DNA of 64,000 nt from JBNNGK01 sp050268245 (lineage in GTDB: Bacteria > Pseudomonadota > Gammaproteobacteria > Enterobacterales > Enterobacteriaceae). Below are positions 34,820 to 44,185 of this stretch, in pieces. Position 1 is the stretch's first letter; every line of letters starts with the position of its first letter. Below the pieces are notes generated by a model, which saw only the letters and a list, made by a program, of their open reading frames with translations, was not told where the DNA came from and did not search any database. Made by a program: the position numbers and the translations under genes. The DNA is taken from the NCBI RefSeq assembly GCF_050268245.1, contig NZ_JBNNGK010000006.1, positions 62,001-126,000 of the forward strand. The letters are read 5' to 3'.

Positions 34820-37189
34820 TTAAGCCAAGGTAAAGTCCGTTGCCCGTTCACCGTTAATCCACAGTTCGCGGGTTTCCTCTGCGGGTAAGGCCACGCTCAG
34901 CCTGCGCCATGCAGGTTGGAAATCCCCTTCGGTGCGGATATCCAGTTCAACCCGGCTGGCGCTACAGCGCATTTGCCAATGTAACCACAGCGCATTACCT
35001 TGCTGCCAAGCATCAGTTTCACCATCATCTTCGAATAACACGCCTGTGCTTTGGCCTCGCCGCAGCGGAAATAACGCCAATTCACGCCGATCGTCGGCGG
35101 CAACGTCCACATGCGCCAGCCGATGTGACAACGGCAGCGCCGCACCGGCACGAACCAGCAGCGGCAAGCGCTCCAACGGCGCATCGAGTAGAATGGTTTG
35201 GCCACCGCTAAACCATTGCCCACGGTAGAAGCAGTACCACCCCTCGCCGTTATCCGGCAGGTACACCGTGCGTTGGCGCTGCCCCTGCTCCACCACGCTG
35301 GCCACCAGCAAATCGCGACCAATCAGGAAATCATCGTTTTCACACCAGGTCTGCGCGTCATGCTCATGATCGAGGAAGGTCGGCCGCAGCATCGGTTCAT
35401 CATTGACGCTGGCCTGCCATAGCAAGGTGTAAAAATACGGCATCAAACGATAACGCAGGTTAATAGCATCACGAATCATCGGCGTCACCGCCGGATACAT
35501 CCACGGCTCATTCACCGTCGCGTCATCATTCCACGAATGAATAGTAAAACGCGGATGCATCACACCGTTTTGTACCCAACGCACAAACAGCTCGGCATCC
35601 GGTTTATCGCCGGAAAACCCACCAACGTCATGCCCCACGTTATACAGCCCAGACAGACTCATGCCCAATCCCATGCGGGTGTTGTAACGCAGAGTTTGCC
35701 AGTTAGTGCGGTTGTCTCCGCTCCAGGTCTGTACATAACGCTGCATGCCTGCGCAACCAGAGCGTGAAATCAAATACGGCCGTCGTCCTGGCGCAAAACG
35801 TTGCTGCGCTTCCATTGAGGCGCGCATCATCAGCAACGGCATGACAGGGCGAATATGTTTGATGGCGATCGCGCGACCAAACCCGTGGCAGCGCGCTTCG
35901 CCGTCCCACACTTCATATTCGTTGTTATCGTTCCAGGTCGAATCAATGCCCATTTCCAGCAATTGCTGGGTAACGCCGCGTTGCCACCAGCGCACCGTTG
36001 CCGGGTTGGTGAAATCAAGATGCGAGCCTTCATCATCCCAAAAACTTGAACGTTCCGGTGCCTCGCTTTCCGAGTCGCGGATAAATAACCCTTGCTCTGC
36101 CACCGCCGAATAAGACGGATGATCTTGCAGCAGACACGGTTTAATGTTCGCGGCGAGCTTTAACCCGGCATCATGGAACGCTTGGCTCAATTGCTTCGGT
36201 TGCGGCACTTTTTCCTTGTTCCAATTGAACACATAACGTTTGTTGCCGATCGAGGTATAGCCGGAGGACAACTGAAATGAATCACAAGGAATATCATGCC
36301 ATTGGCACAGTTGAATAAACTGCTGTAATTGCACCTGCGCATCCGGCGCATCCGTGTAATGCATGGTCGATCCGCTGTAGCCGAGACTCCATTTTGGCCC
36401 GAAATGGGTTTTCCCCGTCAGGCGTACAAAGGCTTTAGTGACATCCAACACCTTTGGGCCAAGGAACAGGTAATAATCCAGATCGCCCGCTTCGGCCTGA
36501 TAGCGCCGATAAGCCAAATGGTAATTATCGATCTCGTTGCCGAGATCCAGCCAACAACTGCTGAGGTTATCGTAAAATAGGCCAAAGCTGACGCTTTCAC
36601 GTCGGGTAATGGTAAACGGCACATGTTTGTAAAGCGGATCGGTGCTCGCGGCGTTATAACCCATCGCATCGAGATTACGCATCTCGAAGCGGCGGCCGCC
36701 CCGCTCCAGATCGCCAGCCTTTTCGCCTAAACCGTAGTAACGTTCCCCGGTAAAACGACGCTGATAATGCGCCACACCGTCACCCTGTGGGTTCAGTAAA
36801 TAGGCGCTGGTGGGTCGATCTGCCGCCAGTGGCTGCCACTGTGCTTGCTCATCGCGATATTCCCACTCTAACCACAGCGGCTGATGTACCGTAACGCGCA
36901 GCGTTTCACTCGCCACCACCAGTCGATCGTCCAATTGATGCAATTGATAACCCGGCAGACTGAAACCGTCCGTGCTCAGTCGGTCGCGCCCTTCCCATGG
37001 AACATCGTTTTCCGGTGCAATGCTCCAGGTACGATCGAGCGCCAGTTCACCATTGCGCTTGACCAATACGCGAAACAGATTATGTTCGAGTACATACAGG
37101 CAAAACAGATGGCGTTCATCCACCCATAGCTCAACGCGATCGGCGTATTGTCCTGCCAGTGTCCAGTTTTTCAACGTTTTCATAAGCAT
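34820..37189 (-). CDS. GH31-family alpha-glycosidase
   Basis: Glycoside hydrolase family 31 enzyme, 789 residues (787 from the second ATG at 37183; the start is uncertain). No signal peptide, so cytoplasmic. N-terminal beta-sandwich with YYGLGEKAGDLERGGRRF (begins about 151), then a barrel with the nucleophile Asp in STWNDNNEYE (about 421) and the acid/base Asp in WSGDNRTNW (about 492). The family contains alpha-glucosidases and alpha-xylosidases; sequence alone does not fix the substrate. It follows an MFS sugar-type transporter by 5 bases and is probably controlled by the divergent LacI-type regulator, so it should hydrolyse the imported glycoside. Confidence 0.88.
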   Translation of the reverse strand: MLMKTLKNWTLAGQYADRVELWVDERHLFCLYVLEHNLFRVLVKRNGELALDRTWSIAPENDVPWEGRDRLSTDGFSLPGYQLHQLDDRLVVASETLRVTVHQPLWLEWEYRDEQAQWQPLAADRPTSAYLLNPQGDGVAHYQRRFTGERYYGLGEKAGDLERGGRRFEMRNLDAMGYNAASTDPLYKHVPFTITRRESVSFGLFYDNLSSCWLDLGNEIDNYHLAYRRYQAEAGDLDYYLFLGPKVLDVTKAFVRLTGKTHFGPKWSLGYSGSTMHYTDAPDAQVQLQQFIQLCQWHDIPCDSFQLSSGYTSIGNKRYVFNWNKEKVPQPKQLSQAFHDAGLKLAANIKPCLLQDHPSYSAVAEQGLFIRDSESEAPERSSFWDDEGSHLDFTNPATVRWWQRGVTQQLLEMGIDSTWNDNNEYEVWDGEARCHGFGRAIAIKHIRPVMPLLMMRASMEAQQRFAPGRRPYLISRSGCAGMQRYVQTWSGDNRTNWQTLRYNTRMGLGMSLSGLYNVGHDVGGFSGDKPDAELFVRWVQNGVMHPRFTIHSWNDDATVNEPWMYPAVTPMIRDAINLRYRLMPYFYTLLWQASVNDEPMLRPTFLDHEHDAQTWCENDDFLIGRDLLVASVVEQGQRQRTVYLPDNGEGWYCFYRGQWFSGGQTILLDAPLERLPLLVRAGAALPLSHRLAHVDVAADDRRELALFPLRRGQSTGVLFEDDGETDAWQQGNALWLHWQMRCSASRVELDIRTEGDFQPAWRRLSVALPAEETRELWINGERATDFTLA

Positions 37190-37194
37190 CCGTA

Positions 37195-38502
37195 TTACTG
37201 ATTAAGTGGTTTTTTCTTACCGCGTTCGGCGATTAGCGCAATCAAGAATACGGCGCCAATCAGGTCAAAAAAGCCCATCGCGATGAATAGCGGGCTGAAG
37301 CCAACGGTGTCAGAAACCGCGCCAATCAGCAGCGTAAACAAAAAGCTGGCGATCCAGGCGCTAGAACCGCGCATACCGTTCACCGTCGCCATTTGGTTTT
37401 TATCGAATGATTCCACCACCAGCGCGCTCAACATGCAGGAGATCACCTGATGGCCAAAGCCGCCGATCGAAATCAGCAGGATCGCCAAGTAGGGATCTTT
37501 AGTGATCGCCACAAACGCCAGCGACACCATCATAAAAGCACCGGTTACTGAGCTGGCTACCACCGCGTTGACTCGTGTACAACCAAACCATTTACGGTAC
37601 AGCGTGGTGAGATAACCGCTAGCCACGCTGCCGATATCTGCCGCCAGAAACGGTAACCAGGCAAACATGGCAATCTGCTTTAGATCCATCCCGCGTTCCG
37701 TCGCCAGATACAGCGGCACCCAGAAGCTAAAAACTGCCCAGGCAGGCTCTGCGAGGAAGGCAGGAATCGCGATGCCATAAAACTTTTTGTTTTTGCACAC
37801 GATGGCAAGAGATTTAAAGAACGGCAGCTTAGGAAGGTCGGGTTCATTGTCTTCGCGGATCAGCGCTAATTCTTGCTGACTTAAATTCGGGTGCTGCTGC
37901 GGCTGGTGATAAAACAGCCACCACAGCACTACCCACGCCATCGCCAACATGCCAGAGAACAGGAAAGCCCCCTGCCAACCAAAGGAAACGTGCGCAATCA
38001 CGATAATGGGGGGCGCTAGCATCGCGCCAATGGAAAAACCGACGCCCGCCCAACCCGCGGCGATAGGCCGCTCCTTTTTTGGGAACCATTCGGAGATCGC
38101 TTTAGCGTTGGCCGGTGTAGCGGCGGCTTCGGCTCCCCCCATAAAGAAACGCAGAATGGCCAGCTGTAGCCAACTGCCCGCCCCTGCATGCAACATGCAG
38201 ACGATCGCCCAAATGCTGGCGCAAATCAGGAATCCCATCTTTAAGCCAATCACATCGATTAACCAGCCGCAGATAGGCTGGAATAGTGTGTAGGCCAGTT
38301 GGAATGATGCCACCACCCAAGAATATTGCTCAGTGGTCATATTCAGGCTGGTTTTGAGTTCCGGTGCCAAAATGCCCAACGAGTTACGGGTGATGTAGTT
38401 TACCGTTACGCCTAGTAAGAACAGCGCCAACATCCACCAACGCAGCGATTTGAATTTACGTCGCCCGCTGGGCGCGACGGCCTGATCAATCTCAACACTC
38501 AT
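37195..38502 (-). CDS. MFS transporter of the anion:cation symporter type
   Basis: Inner-membrane transporter of 435 residues with about 12 hydrophobic segments, resembling the ACS family (hexuronate ExuT, glucarate GudP). Seen: VNYITRNSLGILAPEL in helix 1 (begins about 34), FQPICGWLIDVIG, RFFMGGAEAAATPANAKAISEWFPKKERPIAAG (begins about 118; split) and the basic C-terminus. The ACS type suggests an anionic sugar or glycoside substrate. Co-transcribed with the GH31 gene. Confidence 0.88.
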   Translation of the reverse strand: MSVEIDQAVAPSGRRKFKSLRWWMLALFLLGVTVNYITRNSLGILAPELKTSLNMTTEQYSWVVASFQLAYTLFQPICGWLIDVIGLKMGFLICASIWAIVCMLHAGAGSWLQLAILRFFMGGAEAAATPANAKAISEWFPKKERPIAAGWAGVGFSIGAMLAPPIIVIAHVSFGWQGAFLFSGMLAMAWVVLWWLFYHQPQQHPNLSQQELALIREDNEPDLPKLPFFKSLAIVCKNKKFYGIAIPAFLAEPAWAVFSFWVPLYLATERGMDLKQIAMFAWLPFLAADIGSVASGYLTTLYRKWFGCTRVNAVVASSVTGAFMMVSLAFVAITKDPYLAILLISIGGFGHQVISCMLSALVVESFDKNQMATVNGMRGSSAWIASFLFTLLIGAVSDTVGFSPLFIAMGFFDLIGAVFLIALIAERGKKKPLNQ

Positions 38503-38645
38503 TTCTCAGCTCCGTGGCGATTGCCCTAAAGACAATCGCCTTATAGTGGGTACATTTGTTTTCGGAGGGATCAACAGACGGCGGTGATATTCGCCATGCT
38601 GCTACGGCAATCCAGGGAATAAAGCCCGTGTTAGGGTTAGGTTGT

Positions 38646-38689
38646 CTACCAATTGGACTAATAAGTCGTTTAAATTGGTGTACCAAATC
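38646..38689. promoter_or_regulatory. Candidate LacI-type operators between MFS and regulator genes
   Basis: Two palindromic sites in the divergent promoter region: TACCAATTGGAC (CCAATTGG core at 38649-38656) and ATTGGTGTACCAAAT (38674-38688), sharing the half-site TTGGT/ACCAA and about 25 bases apart. They are suitably placed to let the LacI-type regulator act on both genes. Confidence 0.5.
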
Positions 38690-38844
38690 AGACTAGCGAG
38701 CGATGTCACAGAGAGAAACGTCGTTTTTTGCAAAAATTCTCATCGCGTAGAAAAAATATGCCGTAATGGATGAATAACCCAATAAATACAGCTTCCCTGC
38801 ACGATGAAAATTTTTTCATTACCGGATTTGAACGGGATCACAAA

Positions 38845-39927
38845 ATGAACGGAAAGCTAAAAATACAGGAAATTGCGCATCAAACTGGCCTGTCGATCAG
38901 TACGGTTTCACGCGTACTGGCGGGGAAAGCCAACACCAGTGCCGCTGCTCGGCAGCAGGTATTGGAATGCGCCCAACGCAACGGCATTTTGCAAAATATG
39001 TCCAACGGACGATTGATGCTCAACAGCGTGATGGTATTTGCGCCGCAGCGTGCTTTTGATGTCCGCACCGATATTTTTTATTACAAGGTTATTCAAGGTA
39101 TTATCGCCGCACTGGCCGGGCACGAAGTACGGGTTCGCTATTGTGCGTTAGAAGAAATCAGCAGCGATAGCGCGCTGTTTCTGGAAAAGATGAGCGATCC
39201 GCTGACGCAAGCGGCACTGATTATTGGTATCGATGATGAGCACATTCATGCACTGGCGGCAGACCTGCATAAACCCTGCGTATTAATCAACTGTCGCGAT
39301 CGCGCTATGCGGCTCGACAGCGTTTCACCCGATCATCAATTGATCGGCGAGTTCTCAGCAAACTACCTGTTGCAGCAGGGCCACAGCCAAATACTCAATA
39401 TACAATGCCTACGTCGCCACACCATGGAACAGCGACTGGCCGGTATCCGTCAAGCGTATGCACAGCACCCTCAGCCTTTCGATGAGGCACGCCACCTGAT
39501 CACCACCTCCGGTTTTAGCAGCGAAGAGAGCGAGCAGGCGTTGACGACCTTTATTCATCAAGTCAGCGATCGGGCGCAGCTACCGACGGCGATCTTGGCC
39601 GGTGGCGATTATATGGCGGTAGGGGCTGTCAGCGCATTGCAGAAATTAGGCTTCACCGTGCCGGGCGATATTTCTGTGATGAGTACCGATGGGTTCAATC
39701 TGGCGGCGATTCATGATGTTCCTTTAACCTCGGTGCATGTCCCACGTGACGAACTGGGTTTCGAGGCGATTCAGCTATTGCAGCGCCGTATACTGCGGCC
39801 AGATGCGCCACCGTGCAATCTGTTGCTGCACGGTCGATTGACGATACGCGAATCGGTTAAGCGCCTCAGTGCCCATAAAGTCACTCCCGCAGTCAGCACT
39901 CACAACCATCAGTTGTATGATCCCTAA
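38845..39927 (+). CDS. LacI-family transcriptional regulator
   Basis: 360 residues from the ATG at 38845. The N-terminal LacI helix-turn-helix is clear (LKIQEIAHQTGLSISTVSRVLAGKANTSAAARQ, about 4-36), followed by the ligand-binding core with LPTAILAGGDYMAVGAVSALQKLG and VPGDISVMSTDGFNLAA and LTSVHVPRDELG. Frames extend to 38770, but those residues precede the DNA-binding domain and look unrelated. Divergently transcribed from the MFS/GH31 pair, which it probably represses in the absence of its sugar. Confidence 0.9.
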   Translation: MNGKLKIQEIAHQTGLSISTVSRVLAGKANTSAAARQQVLECAQRNGILQNMSNGRLMLNSVMVFAPQRAFDVRTDIFYYKVIQGIIAALAGHEVRVRYCALEEISSDSALFLEKMSDPLTQAALIIGIDDEHIHALAADLHKPCVLINCRDRAMRLDSVSPDHQLIGEFSANYLLQQGHSQILNIQCLRRHTMEQRLAGIRQAYAQHPQPFDEARHLITTSGFSSEESEQALTTFIHQVSDRAQLPTAILAGGDYMAVGAVSALQKLGFTVPGDISVMSTDGFNLAAIHDVPLTSVHVPRDELGFEAIQLLQRRILRPDAPPCNLLLHGRLTIRESVKRLSAHKVTPAVSTHNHQLYDP

Positions 39928-39985
39928 TGGTCGCGTTATGCGGCGCTTGCTAGCCGCCAGAACCCGGCTCGCACGGAAGAATCGG

Positions 39986-40207
39986 TTACAGCGGTTGATA
40001 ACTCAACCGCAGGCGTTTTTTAGAGATTAACCCATGGCCGTTTTGGCAAAAATAATCCACCGCGCCACAGGCTTTTAATTCTTGTAGCGGTTGGCCGCAA
40101 TCAGGACAAAGCGCGAGTTGCTTGAAGGCGTCGTTGCAAGCCTCACAGTGAAAGTGACCACTTACCCAGATCATCGGCTGGTGGCATTGTGGGCAAAGTG
40201 TCTCCAT
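39986..40207 (-). CDS. yfgJ: Zinc-ribbon protein YfgJ
   Basis: Small cytoplasmic protein of unknown function, 73 residues from the ATG at 40207 (METLCPQCHQPM), with GGGA upstream. Three CxxC-type metal-binding pairs: CPQC, CEAC and CPDC, then LKACGAVDYFCQNGHGLISKKRLRL, nearly the same as E. coli YfgJ. It stands 14 bases downstream of the AEC carrier gene and may be transcribed with it. The position next to der and xseA is conserved. Confidence 0.9.
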   Translation of the reverse strand: METLCPQCHQPMIWVSGHFHCEACNDAFKQLALCPDCGQPLQELKACGAVDYFCQNGHGLISKKRLRLSYQPL

Positions 40208-40221
40208 GTTGTTTTCCCTAA

Positions 40222-41178
40222 TCACATCACGCCCCATAAGCGTAAGACATAAATACCCAGCGCGGTGGTAAAGAAAGAGCCCACGGTGGTAATCGCAATA
40301 ATATTTGCCGCCAACGTGGCATTCCCCCCCATCGCGCGCGTCATGACATAGCTGGCTGAAGCGGTCGGTGCGGCAGAAAACAAAAAGATAATGCCCAATG
40401 CCGCACCATGAAAACCACAGAACCAACCACCAGAGGTGATCAAAACCGGGACGACAATCAGTTTCGCCACCGACGACAACGCGGCAACATTGGACGAGCG
40501 AAACATAGCGCGGAGATCCAAACTGGCACCGGTGCATAACAATGCCAACGGTAACGATAAACCAGAAATATAACCGCCCGTTTGGGTAATAACGTGGGGT
40601 ATACCCAAGCCAGTTTGCGCATACGCCAAACCGCAAACCAAACTGATAATTAATGGGTTGCGGACCATGCTGCGCAGTAGAGACAAATGGCCGATGCGCT
40701 TATCTGCCCCGCCTTGCAAGCTACGCGTCAGGGTGATAACAGAAAGCACATTGAACAGAATCACCGTGACCGTGAGATACAGCGAGCCGAGCGCCACGCC
40801 CTCAGCGCCGTAGGCCGTCATCGCATACGCCAGCCCCACAATCGCGGTATTCGCGCGGAATCCCCCCTGAACGAACACCCCGCGCTCGCGCGGCTCTTTC
40901 ACCAACCAGACCGCAGCGATTTCCAACAGTAAAAAGGTGATGATCGTCCCTACCGCGCCGTACATTACCAACGACAGGTTTTCCATCATGTGCAGATGGT
41001 TGGTGGCGATACTGAAAAACAACAGGCAAGGCAGAGCCAGATTGAACACCAGCTTGCTGGCACCGTCAATTAAGCGGTCATCCATCATGCGCCGATGGCG
41101 CAGCAAAACGCCCAGCAACATCATCAATAAGTTTGGTACGGTGACGTTAAATGCAAAACTCCAGGTTTCCCAAGACAT
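40222..41178 (-). CDS. AEC-family carrier (auxin efflux carrier type)
   Basis: Inner-membrane carrier of 318 residues with about ten hydrophobic segments in two repeats. Family features: LLMMLLGVLLRHRRMMDDRLIDGASKLVFNLALPCLLF (split; about 17-55), QGGFRANTAIVGLA (about 105), VRNPLIISLVCGLAYAQTG and SLPLALLCTGASLDL, then LFSAAPTASASYVMTRAMGGN (split). Members export or import small organic anions such as malate (MdcF) or oxalate (YfdV); the substrate is unknown here. Its place between der and yfgJ is an insertion relative to E. coli. Confidence 0.87.
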   Translation of the reverse strand: MSWETWSFAFNVTVPNLLMMLLGVLLRHRRMMDDRLIDGASKLVFNLALPCLLFFSIATNHLHMMENLSLVMYGAVGTIITFLLLEIAAVWLVKEPRERGVFVQGGFRANTAIVGLAYAMTAYGAEGVALGSLYLTVTVILFNVLSVITLTRSLQGGADKRIGHLSLLRSMVRNPLIISLVCGLAYAQTGLGIPHVITQTGGYISGLSLPLALLCTGASLDLRAMFRSSNVAALSSVAKLIVVPVLITSGGWFCGFHGAALGIIFLFSAAPTASASYVMTRAMGGNATLAANIIAITTVGSFFTTALGIYVLRLWGVM

Positions 41179-41229
41179 GGCGTCCCTTCAAATTACGCGG
41201 TAATACTCATCGTGTTGTAGCAATAAAAA

Positions 41230-41253
41230 GGGCGCGGTATCAATACCACGCCC
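41230..41253 (-). terminator. der terminator
   Basis: Stem GGGCGTGGTAT / ATACCGCGCCC (one mismatch) followed on the minus strand by TTTTTATTG, 8 bases after the der stop. A typical rho-independent terminator for the rlmN-to-der operon. Confidence 0.8.
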
Positions 41254-41261
41254 CGTTCATC

Positions 41262-42755
41262 TTACTTTTTACCTTTCTTCAGATGGCTCAACAAGCGCTT
41301 ACGCTTGCGCATCTGGTTTGGCGTCAGCGTGTTGCGTTTGCCAGCAAATGGGTTTTCACCCTCTTTAAATTGAATGCGGATTGGCGTCCCCATCACATTA
41401 AGCGAACGGCGGAAGTAGTTCATCAGATAACGCTTGTAGGAATCTGATAGATCGGCCACTTGGTTACCGTGGATAACCACAATTGGCGGGTTATATCCGC
41501 CCGCATGGGCATACTTCAGCTTCACGCGGCGGCCGCGAACCAAGGGTGGCTGGTGATCTTCCGCCGCCATGTTCATGATTTTGGTCAGCATCGAGGTGTT
41601 TACGCGACGGGTTGCGCACTCGTAGGCTTCTTGTACCGATGTGAACAGGTTGCCAACACCGCTGCCGTGCAGCGCTGAAATAAAGTGTACGCGCGCAAAA
41701 TCGACGAAGCCAAGACGCAAATCGAGCATCTCTTTCACATGCTCGCGATCTTCCTCAGTCATGCCATCCCACTTGTTGACCGCAATCACCAGTGAGCGCC
41801 CACTATTCAAAATGAAGCCAAGCAGCGACAAATCCTGATCGGAAATGCCTTCACGCGCATCGACCACCAACAGCACCACGTTGGCATCCTCGATCGCCTG
41901 TAACGTTTTAATCACCGAGAATTTTTCGACGGTTTCGGTCACCTTGCCACGCTTACGTACCCCGGCGGTATCAATCAGCACATATTCACGCTCATCGCGA
42001 ACCATCGGGATGTAAATGCTGTCGCGGGTGGTGCCCGGCATGTCATATACCACCACGCGATCTTCACCAAGAATACGGTTGGTCAGTGTGGACTTACCCA
42101 CGTTAGGCCGCCCGACAATCGCCAACTTGATCGGCAAATCCTGCGGGTTGAAGTCATCTTCCGGCTCTTCGCCCTCTTCACCTTCCGCCTGCTCGCCTTC
42201 AAGCTCTGCCCAGTAGGCCGCATTGGCTTCTTCTTCGGTTAGCTCAATTTCTTGCTCTTTTTCCGGCAGGAATGGCACCAACACATGTTCGATCAGTTGG
42301 GTAACGCCACGCCCGTGTGAAGCCGCGATAGGATGCACTTCACCCAAACCTAGCGAGAAGAAATCAGCCGCCGCCATATCTGGGTCCATACCGTCGGTTT
42401 TGTTAGCAACCAGGAACGTTGCCTTCTGACGGCTACGCAGGTGCTGTGCAATACCTTGATCCGCTGGCATCAGCCCGGCACGCGCATCAACCATAAACAG
42501 CACGATATCGGCCTCTTCAATCGCCAATAGCGATTGCCCAGCCATGCGCGTTTCTACGCCATCTTCGGTACCATCAATACCGCCGGTATCGATGATGATA
42601 AATTCGTTACCCTCAACTTCAGCACGACCATACTTGCGGTCTCGCGTTAGCCCGGGGAAATCCGCCACTAGCGCATCGCGCGTCTGTGTTAAACGGTTAA
42701 ACAAGGTGGATTTACCCACATTCGGGCGCCCAACCAGCGCGACGACAGGTATCAT
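41262..42755 (-). CDS. der: Ribosome biogenesis GTPase Der (EngA)
   Basis: Essential GTPase for 50S subunit maturation. 497 residues (E. coli 490). Two G domains with GRPNVGKSTLFNRLTQ (about 8) and GRPNVGKSTLTNRIL (about 217), DFPGLTRDR and DMPGTTRDS switch regions, NKTDG and NKWDG specificity motifs, an acidic linker (EGEQAEGEEGEEPEDD, about 183-198) and a KH-like C-terminal domain ending with the basic tail RKRKRLLSHLKKGKK. Downstream of bamB, with a hairpin between them. Confidence 0.97.
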   Translation of the reverse strand: MIPVVALVGRPNVGKSTLFNRLTQTRDALVADFPGLTRDRKYGRAEVEGNEFIIIDTGGIDGTEDGVETRMAGQSLLAIEEADIVLFMVDARAGLMPADQGIAQHLRSRQKATFLVANKTDGMDPDMAAADFFSLGLGEVHPIAASHGRGVTQLIEHVLVPFLPEKEQEIELTEEEANAAYWAELEGEQAEGEEGEEPEDDFNPQDLPIKLAIVGRPNVGKSTLTNRILGEDRVVVYDMPGTTRDSIYIPMVRDEREYVLIDTAGVRKRGKVTETVEKFSVIKTLQAIEDANVVLLVVDAREGISDQDLSLLGFILNSGRSLVIAVNKWDGMTEEDREHVKEMLDLRLGFVDFARVHFISALHGSGVGNLFTSVQEAYECATRRVNTSMLTKIMNMAAEDHQPPLVRGRRVKLKYAHAGGYNPPIVVIHGNQVADLSDSYKRYLMNYFRRSLNVMGTPIRIQFKEGENPFAGKRNTLTPNQMRKRKRLLSHLKKGKK

Positions 42756-42833
42756 TGTTGAAGCCTCATTACTTAATTATCAATGCGTTACCACGCAGCG
42801 GATAAACACCGGCAACGTAGTTTATAAAATACG

Positions 42834-42864
42834 AAACGGCCCCTGAACATTTCAGGAGCCGTTT
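42834..42864 (-). terminator. Hairpin between bamB and der
   Basis: AAACGGCtCCTGAA / TTCAGGgGCCGTTT (minus-strand reading, one mismatched pair, 3-base loop) followed by TCGTATTTTATAA, 129 bases after the bamB stop. It probably terminates or attenuates, leaving der partly on its own promoter. Confidence 0.65.
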
Positions 42865-42992
42865 GGAAATCTGTACCCGACAAAATTCAAGACGCCCCCG
42901 CCGCTGCGGTGAGTTGGCCCATCCTTGAACCTTGCCCTAAGGGCCACGTCTGCAATCATGCAATCCGAATGATGTCGAGTCTATCTCCAGCG

Positions 42993-44174
42993 TTAACGGG
43001 TGAAAGCGTAAACTTCGCCGCCCTTGGCTTGAATCAGCAATTTATCACCTGCCACGACCGGGGTAGACAGGAAACCAGAGCTGTCCACTTTCTGCTGGGC
43101 GACAAAACGACCATCAGTGGTATTGACCCAATGCAGATAACCTTCGGAATCACCGGCGACCAGATAACCATTATACATCACTGGCGCGGTCAGATTACGG
43201 TGCAGCAGTTCGCTCTGCGTCCAAACGGTGACGCCACCTTCTGTGCTCAATGCCACCACGCGATCGTTCTGATCGACCAGGTAAATTCGGCCAGCATCGA
43301 CGATAAAGTCATTCACCGAGCCCAAATCACGCTTCCAGATGATTTGGCCTGAACGCAGATCCAGCGCCGCCAGGTTGCCATTGTAACCCAATGCGTAGAT
43401 CACGCCTTCAACAATCACCGGCGTGGTGTCAACGTCGTTCAAACGGTCGATTTCAGTGGCACCACTTGGCTGCGAAATACGCTGCTGCCAAATCAACTGC
43501 CCTTGCTGCATCAGTACCGCATTAACACGACCGTTGTCACCACCGACAATCGCCGCACCGTATGCCGTCGCCGGTGCAGATTCACCGCGCAGCGACAAGG
43601 CTGGCATATCCAGGTTAACGGTCCACTTCACCGCGCCGTCCGCTTCGTTCAGCGCTTGCAACTGGCCGTTGCTGGTATGAACCAGCACCATGCCATCACT
43701 GACTACCGGACGAGAAATCATCTCGCCAGCCACTTTGCTCTGCCAAGTCACCGCACCGTCTGCGGTGTTCAGTGCGTAAACAACCGCTTTTTCGCTACCC
43801 ACGTAGACATTGCTGCCCGCCACGGTCAGGCCGCCAGACAGTATGGCCGAACGGTTACGAGAGAGGAAACCGGTCTTCTCGGACAGATCGACCTTCCACT
43901 TTTCTTTCCCGTTTTCGGCATCCATCGCCTTCACGATACCATGACGGTCGGCTGCAAACACCGTACCGTCCTGATAGGCAGGGCGCAAATGAGAATAAAA
44001 ATCGCCAATGCCGTTGCCGACAGACGTGCTCCACGCTTTATTGGGCGTGAATTGGTTTTCAACTTTTGGCAGTGGTGACATGGTAACCACGTCTTCTTCG
44101 CTGCTAAACAGCGAACAGCCACTGAGCAAGGCGACAGAAACCAGCCCGACCAAGAGTGTTTTACGCAATTGCAT
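42993..44174 (-). CDS. bamB: Outer-membrane assembly lipoprotein BamB
   Basis: Subunit of the BAM complex that inserts beta-barrel proteins into the outer membrane. 393 residues (E. coli 392). Lipoprotein signal LLVGLVSVALLSGC with Cys at about 20, followed by SSE. The rest is an eight-bladed propeller with PQQ-like repeats, for example DAENGKEKWKVDLSE, GAVTWQSKV, GAVKWTVNL, GQLIWQQRI, GQIIWKRDLG and GVTVWTQSE. It lies 11 bases after yfgM. Confidence 0.97.
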   Translation of the reverse strand: MQLRKTLLVGLVSVALLSGCSLFSSEEDVVTMSPLPKVENQFTPNKAWSTSVGNGIGDFYSHLRPAYQDGTVFAADRHGIVKAMDAENGKEKWKVDLSEKTGFLSRNRSAILSGGLTVAGSNVYVGSEKAVVYALNTADGAVTWQSKVAGEMISRPVVSDGMVLVHTSNGQLQALNEADGAVKWTVNLDMPALSLRGESAPATAYGAAIVGGDNGRVNAVLMQQGQLIWQQRISQPSGATEIDRLNDVDTTPVIVEGVIYALGYNGNLAALDLRSGQIIWKRDLGSVNDFIVDAGRIYLVDQNDRVVALSTEGGVTVWTQSELLHRNLTAPVMYNGYLVAGDSEGYLHWVNTTDGRFVAQQKVDSSGFLSTPVVAGDKLLIQAKGGEVYAFTR

Positions 44175-44185
44175 GGGAATTCCCC

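Noticed and set aside
39986..40636. 216-codon version of yfgJ
   Set aside because: The extra N-terminal part is the AEC gene in another frame; YfgJ is about 71 residues and a good start is at 40207.
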